Shown piece after piece: positions 50,055 to 57,311 of a stretch of DNA of 64,000 nt. The notes under the pieces were generated by a model. It saw nothing but the letters and a program-made list of their open reading frames with translations, did no database searches and had not been told where the DNA came from. Location of the stretch: positions 1-64,000 of the forward strand of contig NZ_NWSX01000018.1 in assembly GCF_002531825.1 (NCBI RefSeq), given 5' to 3'. The number at the start of each line of letters is the position of its first letter. Within the stretch, counting starts at the first letter, position 1. This DNA comes from Rhizobium sp. J15 (GTDB lineage Bacteria; Pseudomonadota; Alphaproteobacteria; Rhizobiales; Rhizobiaceae). Both the position numbers and the translations under genes were made by a program.

Positions 50055-51230
50055 ATGAAGCCGCATCACCGCATCTTCTTCATCCAGTTCGCCGTCGCCG
50101 TTTCGCTCGGTGCGCTGCTGTCGCGCCTGCCCGATCTGCAGGTCAAGTTCGGACTGAGCGAAGGCGAGCTCGGCGTCCTGCTCGTGGCGATGTCCTCAGG
50201 CGTGCTCTTCGGCCTGACCTTCTCGGTGCGGCTGGTCGAAAGGCTCGGCGCGCGCGGCACGGCCTTCCTCACCGTCTTCGGGGCGGCGCTGCTGTTTGCG
50301 GCCATTCCCTGGATGCCGTCGGCGCTTCTGGCCGCGCCGCTGTTCTTCGTGGCCGGCATTTTCACCGGCGCCTTCGAGATCAACGCCAATATCGAGACCG
50401 ACCGCCACGAGGCGCTGCTCGGCTACCGCATCATGAGCCGGGCGCATGGCATGTGGAGCCTCGGCTTCTGCCTCACCGCCTTCGTCGCCGCCGGCATGCG
50501 CCAGGCCGGCGTCTCGATCGAGCTGCACAGCCTCATCGTGCTCGCCGCCGTTCTGATCTCGGGCACGGTTGTCTTCTCCGGCATCGCCAACGCGCCCCGG
50601 CGGCCGGACGCCCATCCGGGCGACGCCTCGCATGTCTCGCTTCCCACAATCGGTCTCATGCCGCTTTGCCTGATTGCCGCAGCCCCGCTTCTGGCCGAAG
50701 GCGCCAGCGTCGACTGGTCGACGATCTATATGCGCGACGTCTTTGCCACCGAACCCTTCGTCGGCGGGCTGAGCGTGACCTTGTTCTCGCTCGCCATCGC
50801 CATCGGCCGGCTCGGTATGGACCCGCTCGTCGACCGCTTCAATCCGCGCCCGGTCGCCATCGCCCTGCTCGCAATCACGACGATCGGCCTCGTCATGGTC
50901 GCCATGGCGCCCGATCCCGCCGTCGCGCTGATCGGCTTCTGCCTCACCGGCATCGGCTGCTCCTCGGTCTATCCGCTCGCCATCTCGGCCGCCGCCCGCC
51001 GGACGGATCGCCCGGCCTCGGTCAATGTCGCAGCGCTCGGCCAGACGACCTTCGTCGTCTTCTTCGCCGGCCCGCCTCTGCTCGGCTTCATCGCCGAACA
51101 TTTCGGCATCCGCTTCTCCTACTGGGCGGTCGTCCCCCTCGTGCTCGCCGCCCTCCTGGTCACCAAGGCCCTCGCCGCCGCCCCCGCGCCCGCCTTGGGC
51201 GAGCCCGAACTCGGGCGGCCGAATGCGTGA
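50055..51230 (+). CDS. MFS transporter
   Basis: A 391-residue protein with 12 predicted membrane segments, including the MFS motif A-like stretch between helices 2 and 3 (LVERLGARGTAFLTVFGAAL) and a related cytoplasmic loop between helices 8 and 9 (GRLGMDPLVDRFNPRPVAIA). Features such as EINANIETDRHEALLGYRIM and RAHGMWSLGFC after helix 4 match the FucP/YbjJ-like group of MFS proteins. Substrate unknown. A VOC gene converges from the right with 17 bases between. Confidence 0.92.
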   Translation: MKPHHRIFFIQFAVAVSLGALLSRLPDLQVKFGLSEGELGVLLVAMSSGVLFGLTFSVRLVERLGARGTAFLTVFGAALLFAAIPWMPSALLAAPLFFVAGIFTGAFEINANIETDRHEALLGYRIMSRAHGMWSLGFCLTAFVAAGMRQAGVSIELHSLIVLAAVLISGTVVFSGIANAPRRPDAHPGDASHVSLPTIGLMPLCLIAAAPLLAEGASVDWSTIYMRDVFATEPFVGGLSVTLFSLAIAIGRLGMDPLVDRFNPRPVAIALLAITTIGLVMVAMAPDPAVALIGFCLTGIGCSSVYPLAISAAARRTDRPASVNVAALGQTTFVVFFAGPPLLGFIAEHFGIRFSYWAVVPLVLAALLVTKALAAAPAPALGEPELGRPNA

Positions 51231-51247
51231 GGGCGCGCGTGCAACCC

Positions 51248-51631
51248 TCACCCATTGAACACAATGGCAATCTTGTTCCCGGCCGGATCGCGCATATAGG
51301 CGGCGTACCAGTCCGGCCCGTATTGCGGGCGCGGGTCGGGCCCGCCTTCGTCCGTTCCGCCATTCGCCATGGCGGCATCGTAGAAAGCATGCACCTCGGC
51401 GCGCGATTTCGCCATGAAGCCGATCATCGCACCGTTTCCGGCGCTCGCCGGCGCGCCGTCGAACGGCTTGCAGACCCAGAGAACGAACCCTTCGCCGGTC
51501 CCGCCTTCGGAATAGGCCCGCCAGCCCGGAAACTCCTGATGCTGGCGCCAGCCGATCGTCGCCAGGGCGGCATCGTAAAAGGCATTCGAGCTGACGGAAT
51601 CGATCGCGCCGACCGTTGCGTAAACACTCAT
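51248..51631 (-). CDS. VOC-family (glyoxalase fold) protein 1
   Basis: This 127-residue protein has one betaalphabetabetabeta pair: AIDSVSSNAFYDAALATIGW with the helix-loop, then FVLWVCKPFDG, GAMIGFMAKSRAEVHAFYDA and YAAYMRDPAGNKIAIVFNG, where DPAGNKIAIV is the typical end with a metal-ligand Glu replaced by Ile/Ala. It may therefore be a binding protein rather than an enzyme. ATG 51631 follows GGGAGAGG. Confidence 0.85.
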   Translation of the reverse strand: MSVYATVGAIDSVSSNAFYDAALATIGWRQHQEFPGWRAYSEGGTGEGFVLWVCKPFDGAPASAGNGAMIGFMAKSRAEVHAFYDAAMANGGTDEGGPDPRPQYGPDWYAAYMRDPAGNKIAIVFNG

Positions 51632-51716
51632 GATTTTCCCTCTCCCAGTTGCAGCAAATTCAGACTTCATAGCCCGCATTCAAGAACATAACAAGAACAT
51701 TTTGTCATTTTACAAA

Positions 51717-51878
51717 CCCCTCCCCAACCCCAACCCCTCCCCACAAGGGGGAGGGGCTAACCCGGCCGCACCCGATCGTTCGGCTTCATCGTCTCATCCG
51801 CAAAGAGGTGAGTGTCCGCGACAGCGGGTGCCTCAAGTTAGTCCCTCCCCCTTGTGGGGAGGGGTTGGGGAGGGGTCT
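51717..51878. repeat. Inverted pair of CCTCCCC-type repeats
   Basis: 51717-51760 (CCCCTCCCCAACCCCAACCC, then CACAAGGGGGAGGGGCTAA) and 51838-51878 (TTAGTCCCTCCCCCTTGTGG, then GAGGGGTTGGGGAGGGG) are inverse copies separated by 77 bases. Each also folds on itself. They lie between the VOC and glycosidase genes. Confidence 0.8.
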
Positions 51879-51980
51879 GAACTCACGCTCCACATCACCC
51901 AGTCATTGCCCCTGCCCCACTGACCGCATATTCCAGTCGCACGGATAACATCCACTGCCGATCGGAAAGAAAGCCCGCCG

Positions 51981-52751
51981 ATGACCTCCTTCAAACACGC
52001 TCTCCTCGCCGCCCTCACGCTGCTGGCGGCGGCCGGCTCGGTGAAGGCGCAAGCCGAACCCTGCCAGCCGCAGAGCTTCGAAGGCGCCGACTACATCGTC
52101 TGCACGGTCGCGCCCGACAAGGCCGGCCTTCGCCTGTTCTGGAAGGGCGCCGATGGCGAGCCATACCGTTATTTCTCCAGCCTCGCCGAAGCCCTTCAGG
52201 CCGAGGGGCGCAGGCTGGTCTTTGCCGTCAATGCCGGCATGTACCGGCAGGATTTCTCGCCGCTCGGCCTCTACGTCGAAAACGGCAAGGAATTGAAACC
52301 CGCCAACACGGCAAAGACCGACGGCTCCGCCGGGCCGGTGCCGAATTTCTACAAGAAGCCGAACGGCGTCTTCTTCCTCGATGAGGCAGGCGCCAGGATC
52401 CTGCCGACCGCCGAATTCCTCAAGCGCCGCCCGGCCGCGCGTTTCGCCACCCAGTCCGGCCCGATGCTCGTCGTCTCGGGCAAGCTGAACCCGATCTTCA
52501 TTCCCGGCTCCACCGACCGCACCCGCCGCAACGGCGTCGGCACCTGCGTCGGCGGCACGGTCCGCTTCGTAATCAGCGAGGACAGCGTGAATTTTTACGA
52601 TTTCGCCCGGCTGTTCCGCGATCAGCTGCAATGCCGGGACGCGCTCTTTCTCGATGGCGGGCGCGGCGTCGGGCTCTACGACCCCGCACTCGGCCGCAAC
52701 GACCGCTCCTGGCACGGCGGCTATGGCCCGATCCTCGGCCTTGTGGAATAG
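51981..52751 (+). CDS. Secreted phosphodiester glycosidase family protein (DUF2233)
   Basis: A 256-residue protein with signal peptide (MTSFKHALLAALTLLAAAGS then VKA cleavage). The mature protein has the NAGPA-like fold: LVFAVNAGMYRQDFSPLGLY, PNGVFFLDEAGARILPTAEF, RFATQSGPMLVVSGK, RRNGVGTCVGGTVRFVISED and DALFLDGGRGVGLYDP. These carry the conserved acids and Asn of the family, whose members remove phosphate-linked sugars from polymers. A cell-envelope polysaccharide substrate is likely, but not shown. Confidence 0.85.
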   Translation: MTSFKHALLAALTLLAAAGSVKAQAEPCQPQSFEGADYIVCTVAPDKAGLRLFWKGADGEPYRYFSSLAEALQAEGRRLVFAVNAGMYRQDFSPLGLYVENGKELKPANTAKTDGSAGPVPNFYKKPNGVFFLDEAGARILPTAEFLKRRPAARFATQSGPMLVVSGKLNPIFIPGSTDRTRRNGVGTCVGGTVRFVISEDSVNFYDFARLFRDQLQCRDALFLDGGRGVGLYDPALGRNDRSWHGGYGPILGLVE

Positions 52752-52990
52752 CCGCGTCGGCCGGCCGCTCGGCGGATCTCAGCCCCGGCGCAGATCTGAA
52801 ACCTCGAGAGGTTGAAATGCCGGCGCCGCGGTGCTAATCGCAGTACCGGGTCTGCAGTTCACCCAGACATCGCCGTTCTCCGGAACACGCTAAACCTGAC
52901 AGGTAAGACGATATGGACACCGATCCCGTGCCATGTCGGAAGGGCGATCACCGATAATCCATTTGGAGCGGCACGACCAAAGGATAGGTC

Positions 52991-53536
52991 ATGTCCAGAA
53001 AGCTCATTCCGCTCACCGTTAGCGACACCTCCGCATTCGCCAAATCGCTGCGGGCGCAGCTTTCCGCGCATCAGGGGCTCCCCTCGCATCTGCATTTCCT
53101 CAACATGCTGGCAAGAGCCGCCGGCCACGGCAATTTTCAGAGCCTGCGCGCCAGGGCCGATGCCGGGAACGAAGACGCCTTGCCGGCGCCCGCCCCCGCT
53201 GCCGGGCGGGAGATCGACCGCAAGCTGATCGACCGGGTGCAACGCAGCTTCGACGATCAGTTTCGCCTGATCCGCTGGCCCTCCAGACGCATGGACCAGA
53301 TAACGGCGCTCTGGCTTCTCTGGTCGCAAATTCCGGCGGCGCGCGACATGCCGGAAAAGGAAGTCAACGTGCTTCTCAGGGAAAGGCACCTGTTTGGAGA
53401 TCACGCCCTGCTGCGGCGCGAGCTCTGCGAACTCGGGCTGATGAACAGAACGCGCGACGGAAGCGTCTACAGGCGCATCGAGCGGCCGATGCCGCCCAAC
53501 GCGGCGGAAATCCTGCGTCAGCGCTCGCCCCGCTGA
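52991..53536 (+). CDS. DUF2087 domain protein
   Basis: This 181-residue protein has a unique N-terminal part (residues 1-65: TVSDTSAFAKSLRAQLSAHQ, then GLPSHLHFLNMLARAAGHGN) and a C-terminal DUF2087 domain: RLIRWPSRRMDQITALWLLW, KEVNVLLRERHLFGDHALLR and RELCELGLMNRTRDGSVYRR. DUF2087 is a small DNA-binding-like domain often fused to regulators. The N-terminal part resembles the start of toxin-associated SR1-like helical segments (THFLNML) but I cannot place it. Likely regulatory. Confidence 0.82.
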   Translation: MSRKLIPLTVSDTSAFAKSLRAQLSAHQGLPSHLHFLNMLARAAGHGNFQSLRARADAGNEDALPAPAPAAGREIDRKLIDRVQRSFDDQFRLIRWPSRRMDQITALWLLWSQIPAARDMPEKEVNVLLRERHLFGDHALLRRELCELGLMNRTRDGSVYRRIERPMPPNAAEILRQRSPR

Positions 53537-53548
53537 CGGCTCGGCCGC

Positions 53549-53707
53549 TCATTCCTGTTTCGTCTCGTCGTCCGCGTCCTGCTTGCGGCGCGGCCGCAGA
53601 TTGCCGAAACCCATGTAGTGGTCGGCATCGGAGGTGTTCCACCGGCCGGCGAGATAGATGATGGTTACGGCGGCGGCGATGATGAGCAAGGCATAGATCA
53701 TGTCCAT
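53549..53707 (-). CDS. Small membrane protein, 52 residues
   Basis: A minus-strand frame from ATG 53707 encodes MDMIYALLIIAAAVTIIYLA, then a polar, Arg/Asp-rich tail (RWNTSDADHYMGFGNLRPRR and KQDADDETKQE). One N-terminal membrane segment, cytoplasmic C-terminus. The stop lies 12 bases after that of the convergent DUF2087 gene. Natural composition and convergent packing suggest a real gene. Function unknown. Confidence 0.6.
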   Translation of the reverse strand: MDMIYALLIIAAAVTIIYLAGRWNTSDADHYMGFGNLRPRRKQDADDETKQE

Positions 53708-53843
53708 GCCTGCAATCTAGCGCGCCCCGCGCGGCCGGACAGCTGTGCTCCGGCCGCCGGCTTGCATTCTATGCTTGGACGATTTTCCAATCGGGGCCGG
53801 GTTTGGTAAACTCTCCCTTTCGTCCAAACCTTGCGAGGCAGCC

Positions 53844-54227
53844 ATGGCCGACGAGACAGTCAATGTGCGCTACATGGTCGAAGACGTCGAGGCATCCATC
53901 GCGTGGTATGTCACCCATCTCGGCTTTTCCGTGATTTCGAAGCACGTGCCGGCCTTCGCCGATGTCAGGCGCGGAGCCCTGCGTCTGCTCCTCAGCGGTC
54001 CGGCGAGCTCGGCCGGCCGGCCGATGCCCGATGGCGAGCAGCCGGTGCCCGGCGGCTGGAACCGCATTCACCTGATCGTCGATGATCTCGCCGCCGAAGT
54101 GGCGCGCCTGCGGGCAAGCGGCGTCCGCTTCCGCAACGATGTGGTCACCGGGCCGGGCGGCGCGCAGATCCTGATCGTCGATCCCTCCGGCAATCTCGTC
54201 GAACTCTTCCAGCCCGCGCGGCAATAG
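53844..54227 (+). CDS. VOC-family (glyoxalase fold) protein 2
   Basis: This 127-residue protein has the VOC pattern: VRYMVEDVEASIAWYVTHLG, FSVISKHVPAFADVRRGALR, RIHLIVDDLAAEVARLRASG and ILIVDPSGNLVELFQP. The HLIV His and terminal Glu of LVELF are conserved, so a metal site is possible. Related proteins are glyoxalases or bleomycin-type binders. ATG 53844 follows GCGAGG. Convergent with a DHFR-like gene. Confidence 0.9.
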   Translation: MADETVNVRYMVEDVEASIAWYVTHLGFSVISKHVPAFADVRRGALRLLLSGPASSAGRPMPDGEQPVPGGWNRIHLIVDDLAAEVARLRASGVRFRNDVVTGPGGAQILIVDPSGNLVELFQPARQ

Positions 54228-54237
54228 CAGTGCAGCG

Positions 54238-54768
54238 TTAGGCCGGAGCGTAAGCCAGCCTGATCACATTCTCGTCCACCCGATCATGGCTGAGAAGCCG
54301 GAGCGGCGGCCGGGGCCCGGCGAAAAACGGCGTGCCATGACCGAGCACGACGGGATGCAGGTAGATGATATATTCGTCGATCAGGCCGAGTTCGGTGAGG
54401 CTCTTCGCCAACTGCGGCCCGGCAACTTCGATCTCCCCGTCCCGCTCGGCCTTCAAGGCCCGCATCGCGCTCTCGAGATCGCCTTGAACGAGAATGGCGT
54501 TCGGCCCGACCGAAGTCAGCGAGCGCGAAACGACCCATTTCGTCTGGCTCCGCCACGCCGCCGCAAACTCCCGCTCCGGCGCATCCCATTCCGGATGCTC
54601 GTCGTCCCAATAGCGCATGATCTCATACATCGTGCGGCCATAGACACTGCCCGCCTGCTGCCGGGTCGAGTCGATGAAGTGGCGAAAGAGCACCGGGCTC
54701 GGCCCAAACGCCATATGATCGACGTAGCCGTCCAGCGACTGGTTCATTCCGAACACGAGCTTAGCCAT
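54238..54768 (-). CDS. Dihydrofolate reductase family protein 2
   Basis: This 176-residue protein has the RibD-C-type motifs KLVFGMNQSLDGYVDHMAFG, SVYGRTMYEIMRYWDDEHPE, KWVVSRSLTSVGPNAILVQG, GEIEVAGPQLAKSLTELGLI and IIYLHPVVLGHGTPFFAG. It is a distant paralogue of the protein at 37569. ATG 54768 follows AAAGGAAG; a GTG two codons upstream is possible. Role unknown; the fold binds NADPH. Confidence 0.9.
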   Translation of the reverse strand: MAKLVFGMNQSLDGYVDHMAFGPSPVLFRHFIDSTRQQAGSVYGRTMYEIMRYWDDEHPEWDAPEREFAAAWRSQTKWVVSRSLTSVGPNAILVQGDLESAMRALKAERDGEIEVAGPQLAKSLTELGLIDEYIIYLHPVVLGHGTPFFAGPRPPLRLLSHDRVDENVIRLAYAPA

Positions 54769-55070
54769 ACCCACTTCCTTTCCCTGGAGGGCACATCCGT
54801 GCGGAGCTTGTCAGCTTATGCGATGGAACTAAGCTAGCGCGACTGCTTTTATATTGCAATTGGTTTTGAAGGCCGAGTGAATGAGCGCTTTGCTGCGAAG
54901 CCGCGGGCGTAAGAGTCGGCGGCAGCCGAAGCATCACGAGTTGGGCCACAGCGGACTTTAGCCCAAACGGCATAAAGCACGTCGGCGGATAGCTCCTGCC
55001 ACCACGATCATCGGGATGAACGGCCACGGCAACAACGAGGTCTCAAGCAGGCGTGCAGTCCTCCAGCGTT
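54769..55070. other. Intergenic stretch with no gene seen
   Basis: About 300 bases between the DHFR-like gene and the stop of the RelA/SpoT-domain gene. No ORF with a ribosome site, no antitoxin-like gene and no repeat was found. AT-rich around 54840-54870. Confidence 0.5.
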
Positions 55071-56231
55071 TCAGCTTGGATACCAGCGCGTATAACGCCG
55101 GTTCAGATTGCGGACATCTCCAGGCGGTTGTGGCTTCGGAACTTTCACGCGGGCTTGCTGGATCAACGTAAATTCCAGCGCATCATGGCCTTGAACGATC
55201 CTTCGCAAATTGCTCAAGAAAATACCCACGTCGCCAAAGTAATTCGGATATGTTTGCACCAGCTTCTCACCGCGTGAGACTTCGACAGTGACGACCTTTG
55301 AGCGCGTAAGACCATATTCGATTTGCCGCTCAATGCTCGCGAGACGCGCCTGGAGCTGCAAGATTTCCGAAAACCTCTCGACTGCCACCGTGTGATCATC
55401 GTTGTTGTAGACGATTAAGAAGAACTTTCCGTCACCATAAAGGTATGTCTCGGCATAGGTGGTCGCTGTGCGAATATTTTCCAACGTGGAGATCGCGTCC
55501 AGTTTCGCTTCCAGTGCCTTGATTTCGCCAATACGGAACGCCCGGTCGGGCACACCGGGACCAACGGGGCACCCTTCGACATATGCGAATTCTGCGGACA
55601 TCAGCTTGAACAGACGGAGCCAGTCGGCACTGCCGTGATGATGTTTCAAATCCTCGCCGTTGAACAAGCTTACTGCCTCGACTGCCGTCGCCCATGAATG
55701 TTGGAGGCGTGTGCGGATTTGGAATTCAATCCGGCGGCCAGCAAACACCGATTGTTCTTTCTTCCGAGGGCAAAACTCGAAAGAGATGTGATGACTGCGA
55801 TACCCATCGTCTTTCGGTTCGTCGATGTAAGGCCATTGTCGCCGGTCATGATGAGGAAACCCTTCATTGACCTCGGCAAGCAAGGATCGAACACCAGCGA
55901 TATCGTCGAGGATGGCGCGGCAGCCTCCGATATCCTGCATACGGTCGAGGTGAATGTTGGACTCGCGGAGTTTCCGTCGAATGCTGGCCATACGTTTTGG
56001 CCGAGCCGCCATGTCACCTTTGATGCCAATTTTACGCATGCGATATGCGGCGGAGAGATAGACAGAGCGCATAGGGAAGAAATGGCTGTCGCGCCATGAA
56101 TTAGCGACGGCGAAAACATAATGCGCATCCCGCCTGTCGACGGTGGAATCTAGGCCAAGGTCATCTTTCAGCCTATTCCCTGCGGCTCGTACTTCCTGCA
56201 TGCTGAATTGAAGTTCGGGGTAAACCGGCAT
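55071..56231 (-). CDS. RelA/SpoT synthetase-domain protein (stand-alone)
   Basis: A 386-residue protein with an alarmone-synthetase domain at about 55-190: RPKRMASIRRKL (ATP-binding basic motif), LDRMQDIGGCRAIL (D-x-x-G-x-R), DDGYRSHHISFEF (GYRS-H substrate motif) and IEFQIRTRLQHSWATAVE (E-x-Q-I-R-T and Trp-Ala). Essential residues are all present. There is no HD hydrolase, TGS or ACT domain, and a 190-residue C-terminal extension has helical and beta parts (FFLIVYNNDDHTVAVERFSE). It is AT-richer than its neighbours. Such lone proteins make (p)ppGpp or ppApp, or pyrophosphorylate tRNA as toxic SAS enzymes. No partner antitoxin gene is adjacent. The enzymatic product cannot be told from sequence. 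Confidence 0.85.
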   Translation of the reverse strand: MPVYPELQFSMQEVRAAGNRLKDDLGLDSTVDRRDAHYVFAVANSWRDSHFFPMRSVYLSAAYRMRKIGIKGDMAARPKRMASIRRKLRESNIHLDRMQDIGGCRAILDDIAGVRSLLAEVNEGFPHHDRRQWPYIDEPKDDGYRSHHISFEFCPRKKEQSVFAGRRIEFQIRTRLQHSWATAVEAVSLFNGEDLKHHHGSADWLRLFKLMSAEFAYVEGCPVGPGVPDRAFRIGEIKALEAKLDAISTLENIRTATTYAETYLYGDGKFFLIVYNNDDHTVAVERFSEILQLQARLASIERQIEYGLTRSKVVTVEVSRGEKLVQTYPNYFGDVGIFLSNLRRIVQGHDALEFTLIQQARVKVPKPQPPGDVRNLNRRYTRWYPS

Positions 56232-56414
56232 CGCGAATCGAGTCCAACTGCCCAGCGGGTATTTTTAGCATCTCGCAATATGGCAATCATCAATCGAAGA
56301 GCGCAATACACAGATCGATACGCGCAAACTGCGCCGCTTCCATCAACCGCATTAACGCTTTCGCGTAAGCCGCTAGGCGAGTTCTTCCATCATCTGGCAG
56401 CCGCCGAAACAACC

Positions 56415-56915
56415 TCAGCGATCCCGCCCCCTCACTGCCCATTCGGCAGTATCGCAATCGGGGTGCTGGTTGTTGCTCTTCTTGATCGCCGCCGCCCAGT
56501 CGGCGCCGTTGGTTTCGGTCGCGCCGGTATTTTCGATGTCCGTGATCGTATCGAACCATGCCACCATGTTCTCGGTGCAGGTGTTGGCATGCGGCGGGAA
56601 GGCGTGCGGATCGTCGAGCGAGCCGATCATCAGGTTGGTTCGGCCGTTTTCGAGGTGGTGGAAAAACAGCGGCGTGCCGCAATTGGCGCAGAAGCCGCGC
56701 TCGACGAGCTCCGAGCTCTTCCAGACGCTCGGCTTGCCGCGTGTCCAGGTCAGCGCATCGTCGGGCGCGGCGACGAGCGCGGCAAAGATGCTGCCCGAGG
56801 CTTTCTGGCACATGCGGCAATGGCAGAGATGCGAATTGTCGTGCATGGCGGTCGCGCGGTAGCGCACGGCACCGCACTGGCAGCCGCCGCTTAACTCCAT
56901 CTCGATGCGTTCCAT
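56415..56915 (-). CDS. GFA (glutathione-dependent formaldehyde-activating) family protein
   Basis: This 166-residue zinc protein has the GFA motifs GGCQCGAVRY, CHCRMCQKASGSIF and RGFCANCGTPLFF, which give two Cys-based zinc sites, followed by a shared FFHHLENGRTNLMIGSLDDP tail. Members bind glutathione adducts and may speed up formation of hydroxymethyl-glutathione; the true activity of most is unknown. ATG 56915 follows GGAGGG. Single gene. Confidence 0.9.
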   Translation of the reverse strand: MERIEMELSGGCQCGAVRYRATAMHDNSHLCHCRMCQKASGSIFAALVAAPDDALTWTRGKPSVWKSSELVERGFCANCGTPLFFHHLENGRTNLMIGSLDDPHAFPPHANTCTENMVAWFDTITDIENTGATETNGADWAAAIKKSNNQHPDCDTAEWAVRGRDR

Positions 56916-57100
56916 TGCTTCCCTCCTCGATAGCCGGCAGGCTTCATCTCTTTTAGGTTGCCGTCTTTTGATCGTCTAGACGCCAAATTGTGTCGTTTCC
57001 GCATCACTTTCCGTCAGGTTGTAATTTCCTGCTTGGCAATGGCGAAATGCTCCGCTACAAGATGTCCACCGCTCCAGATCGAACAAAAGGGAGGCGTTGA

Positions 57101-57151
57101 ATGACAGTATCGATCATCGAAACCTCCCCCCGTGGAATGCTCCGACAGTAG
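57101..57151 (+). CDS. 16-residue leader peptide upstream of ABC exporter
   Basis: ATG 57101 has an excellent ribosome site (AAGGGAGG) and encodes MTVSIIETSPRGMLRQ. It is too short to be a functional protein by itself. Its placement 160 bases before the exporter ATG, with its stop inside a hairpin arm, argues that its translation regulates the message. Confidence 0.5.
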   Translation: MTVSIIETSPRGMLRQ

Positions 57152-57311
57152 GTCATTCCCATTCGCGGCCCGCCTTGAGCGCGCCCGTGCGGTTTTTTCT
57201 TCCTTCACAGCCCGATTGATCTGACGGGATCACTTCGTCTCCCGCGTGGGCTGTGTCTTTTAACTCTCGATTTTGAGGACCGGCGCCGACACGTGCCCGG
57301 GGCTGAATAAA
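57101..57311 (+). promoter_or_regulatory. Leader of the ABC exporter: leader peptide plus two hairpins (candidate attenuator)
   Basis: AAGGGAGG precedes an ATG at 57101 that opens a 16-codon peptide (MTVSIIETSPRGMLRQ, stop 57149-57151). GGAATG (57134-57139) and CATTCC (57154-57159) form a stem overlapping the end of that ORF. A GCGG plus six T follow at about 57189-57198. A second, strong hairpin has outer arms CACAGCCC (57206-57213) and GGGCTGTG (57248-57255), inner arms CGGGA and TCCCG, and is followed by TCTTTT. The exporter ATG is at 57312. A translated leader placed before a terminator-like hairpin is the layout of ribosome-mediated attenuation. The mechanism is inferred. Confidence 0.55.
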
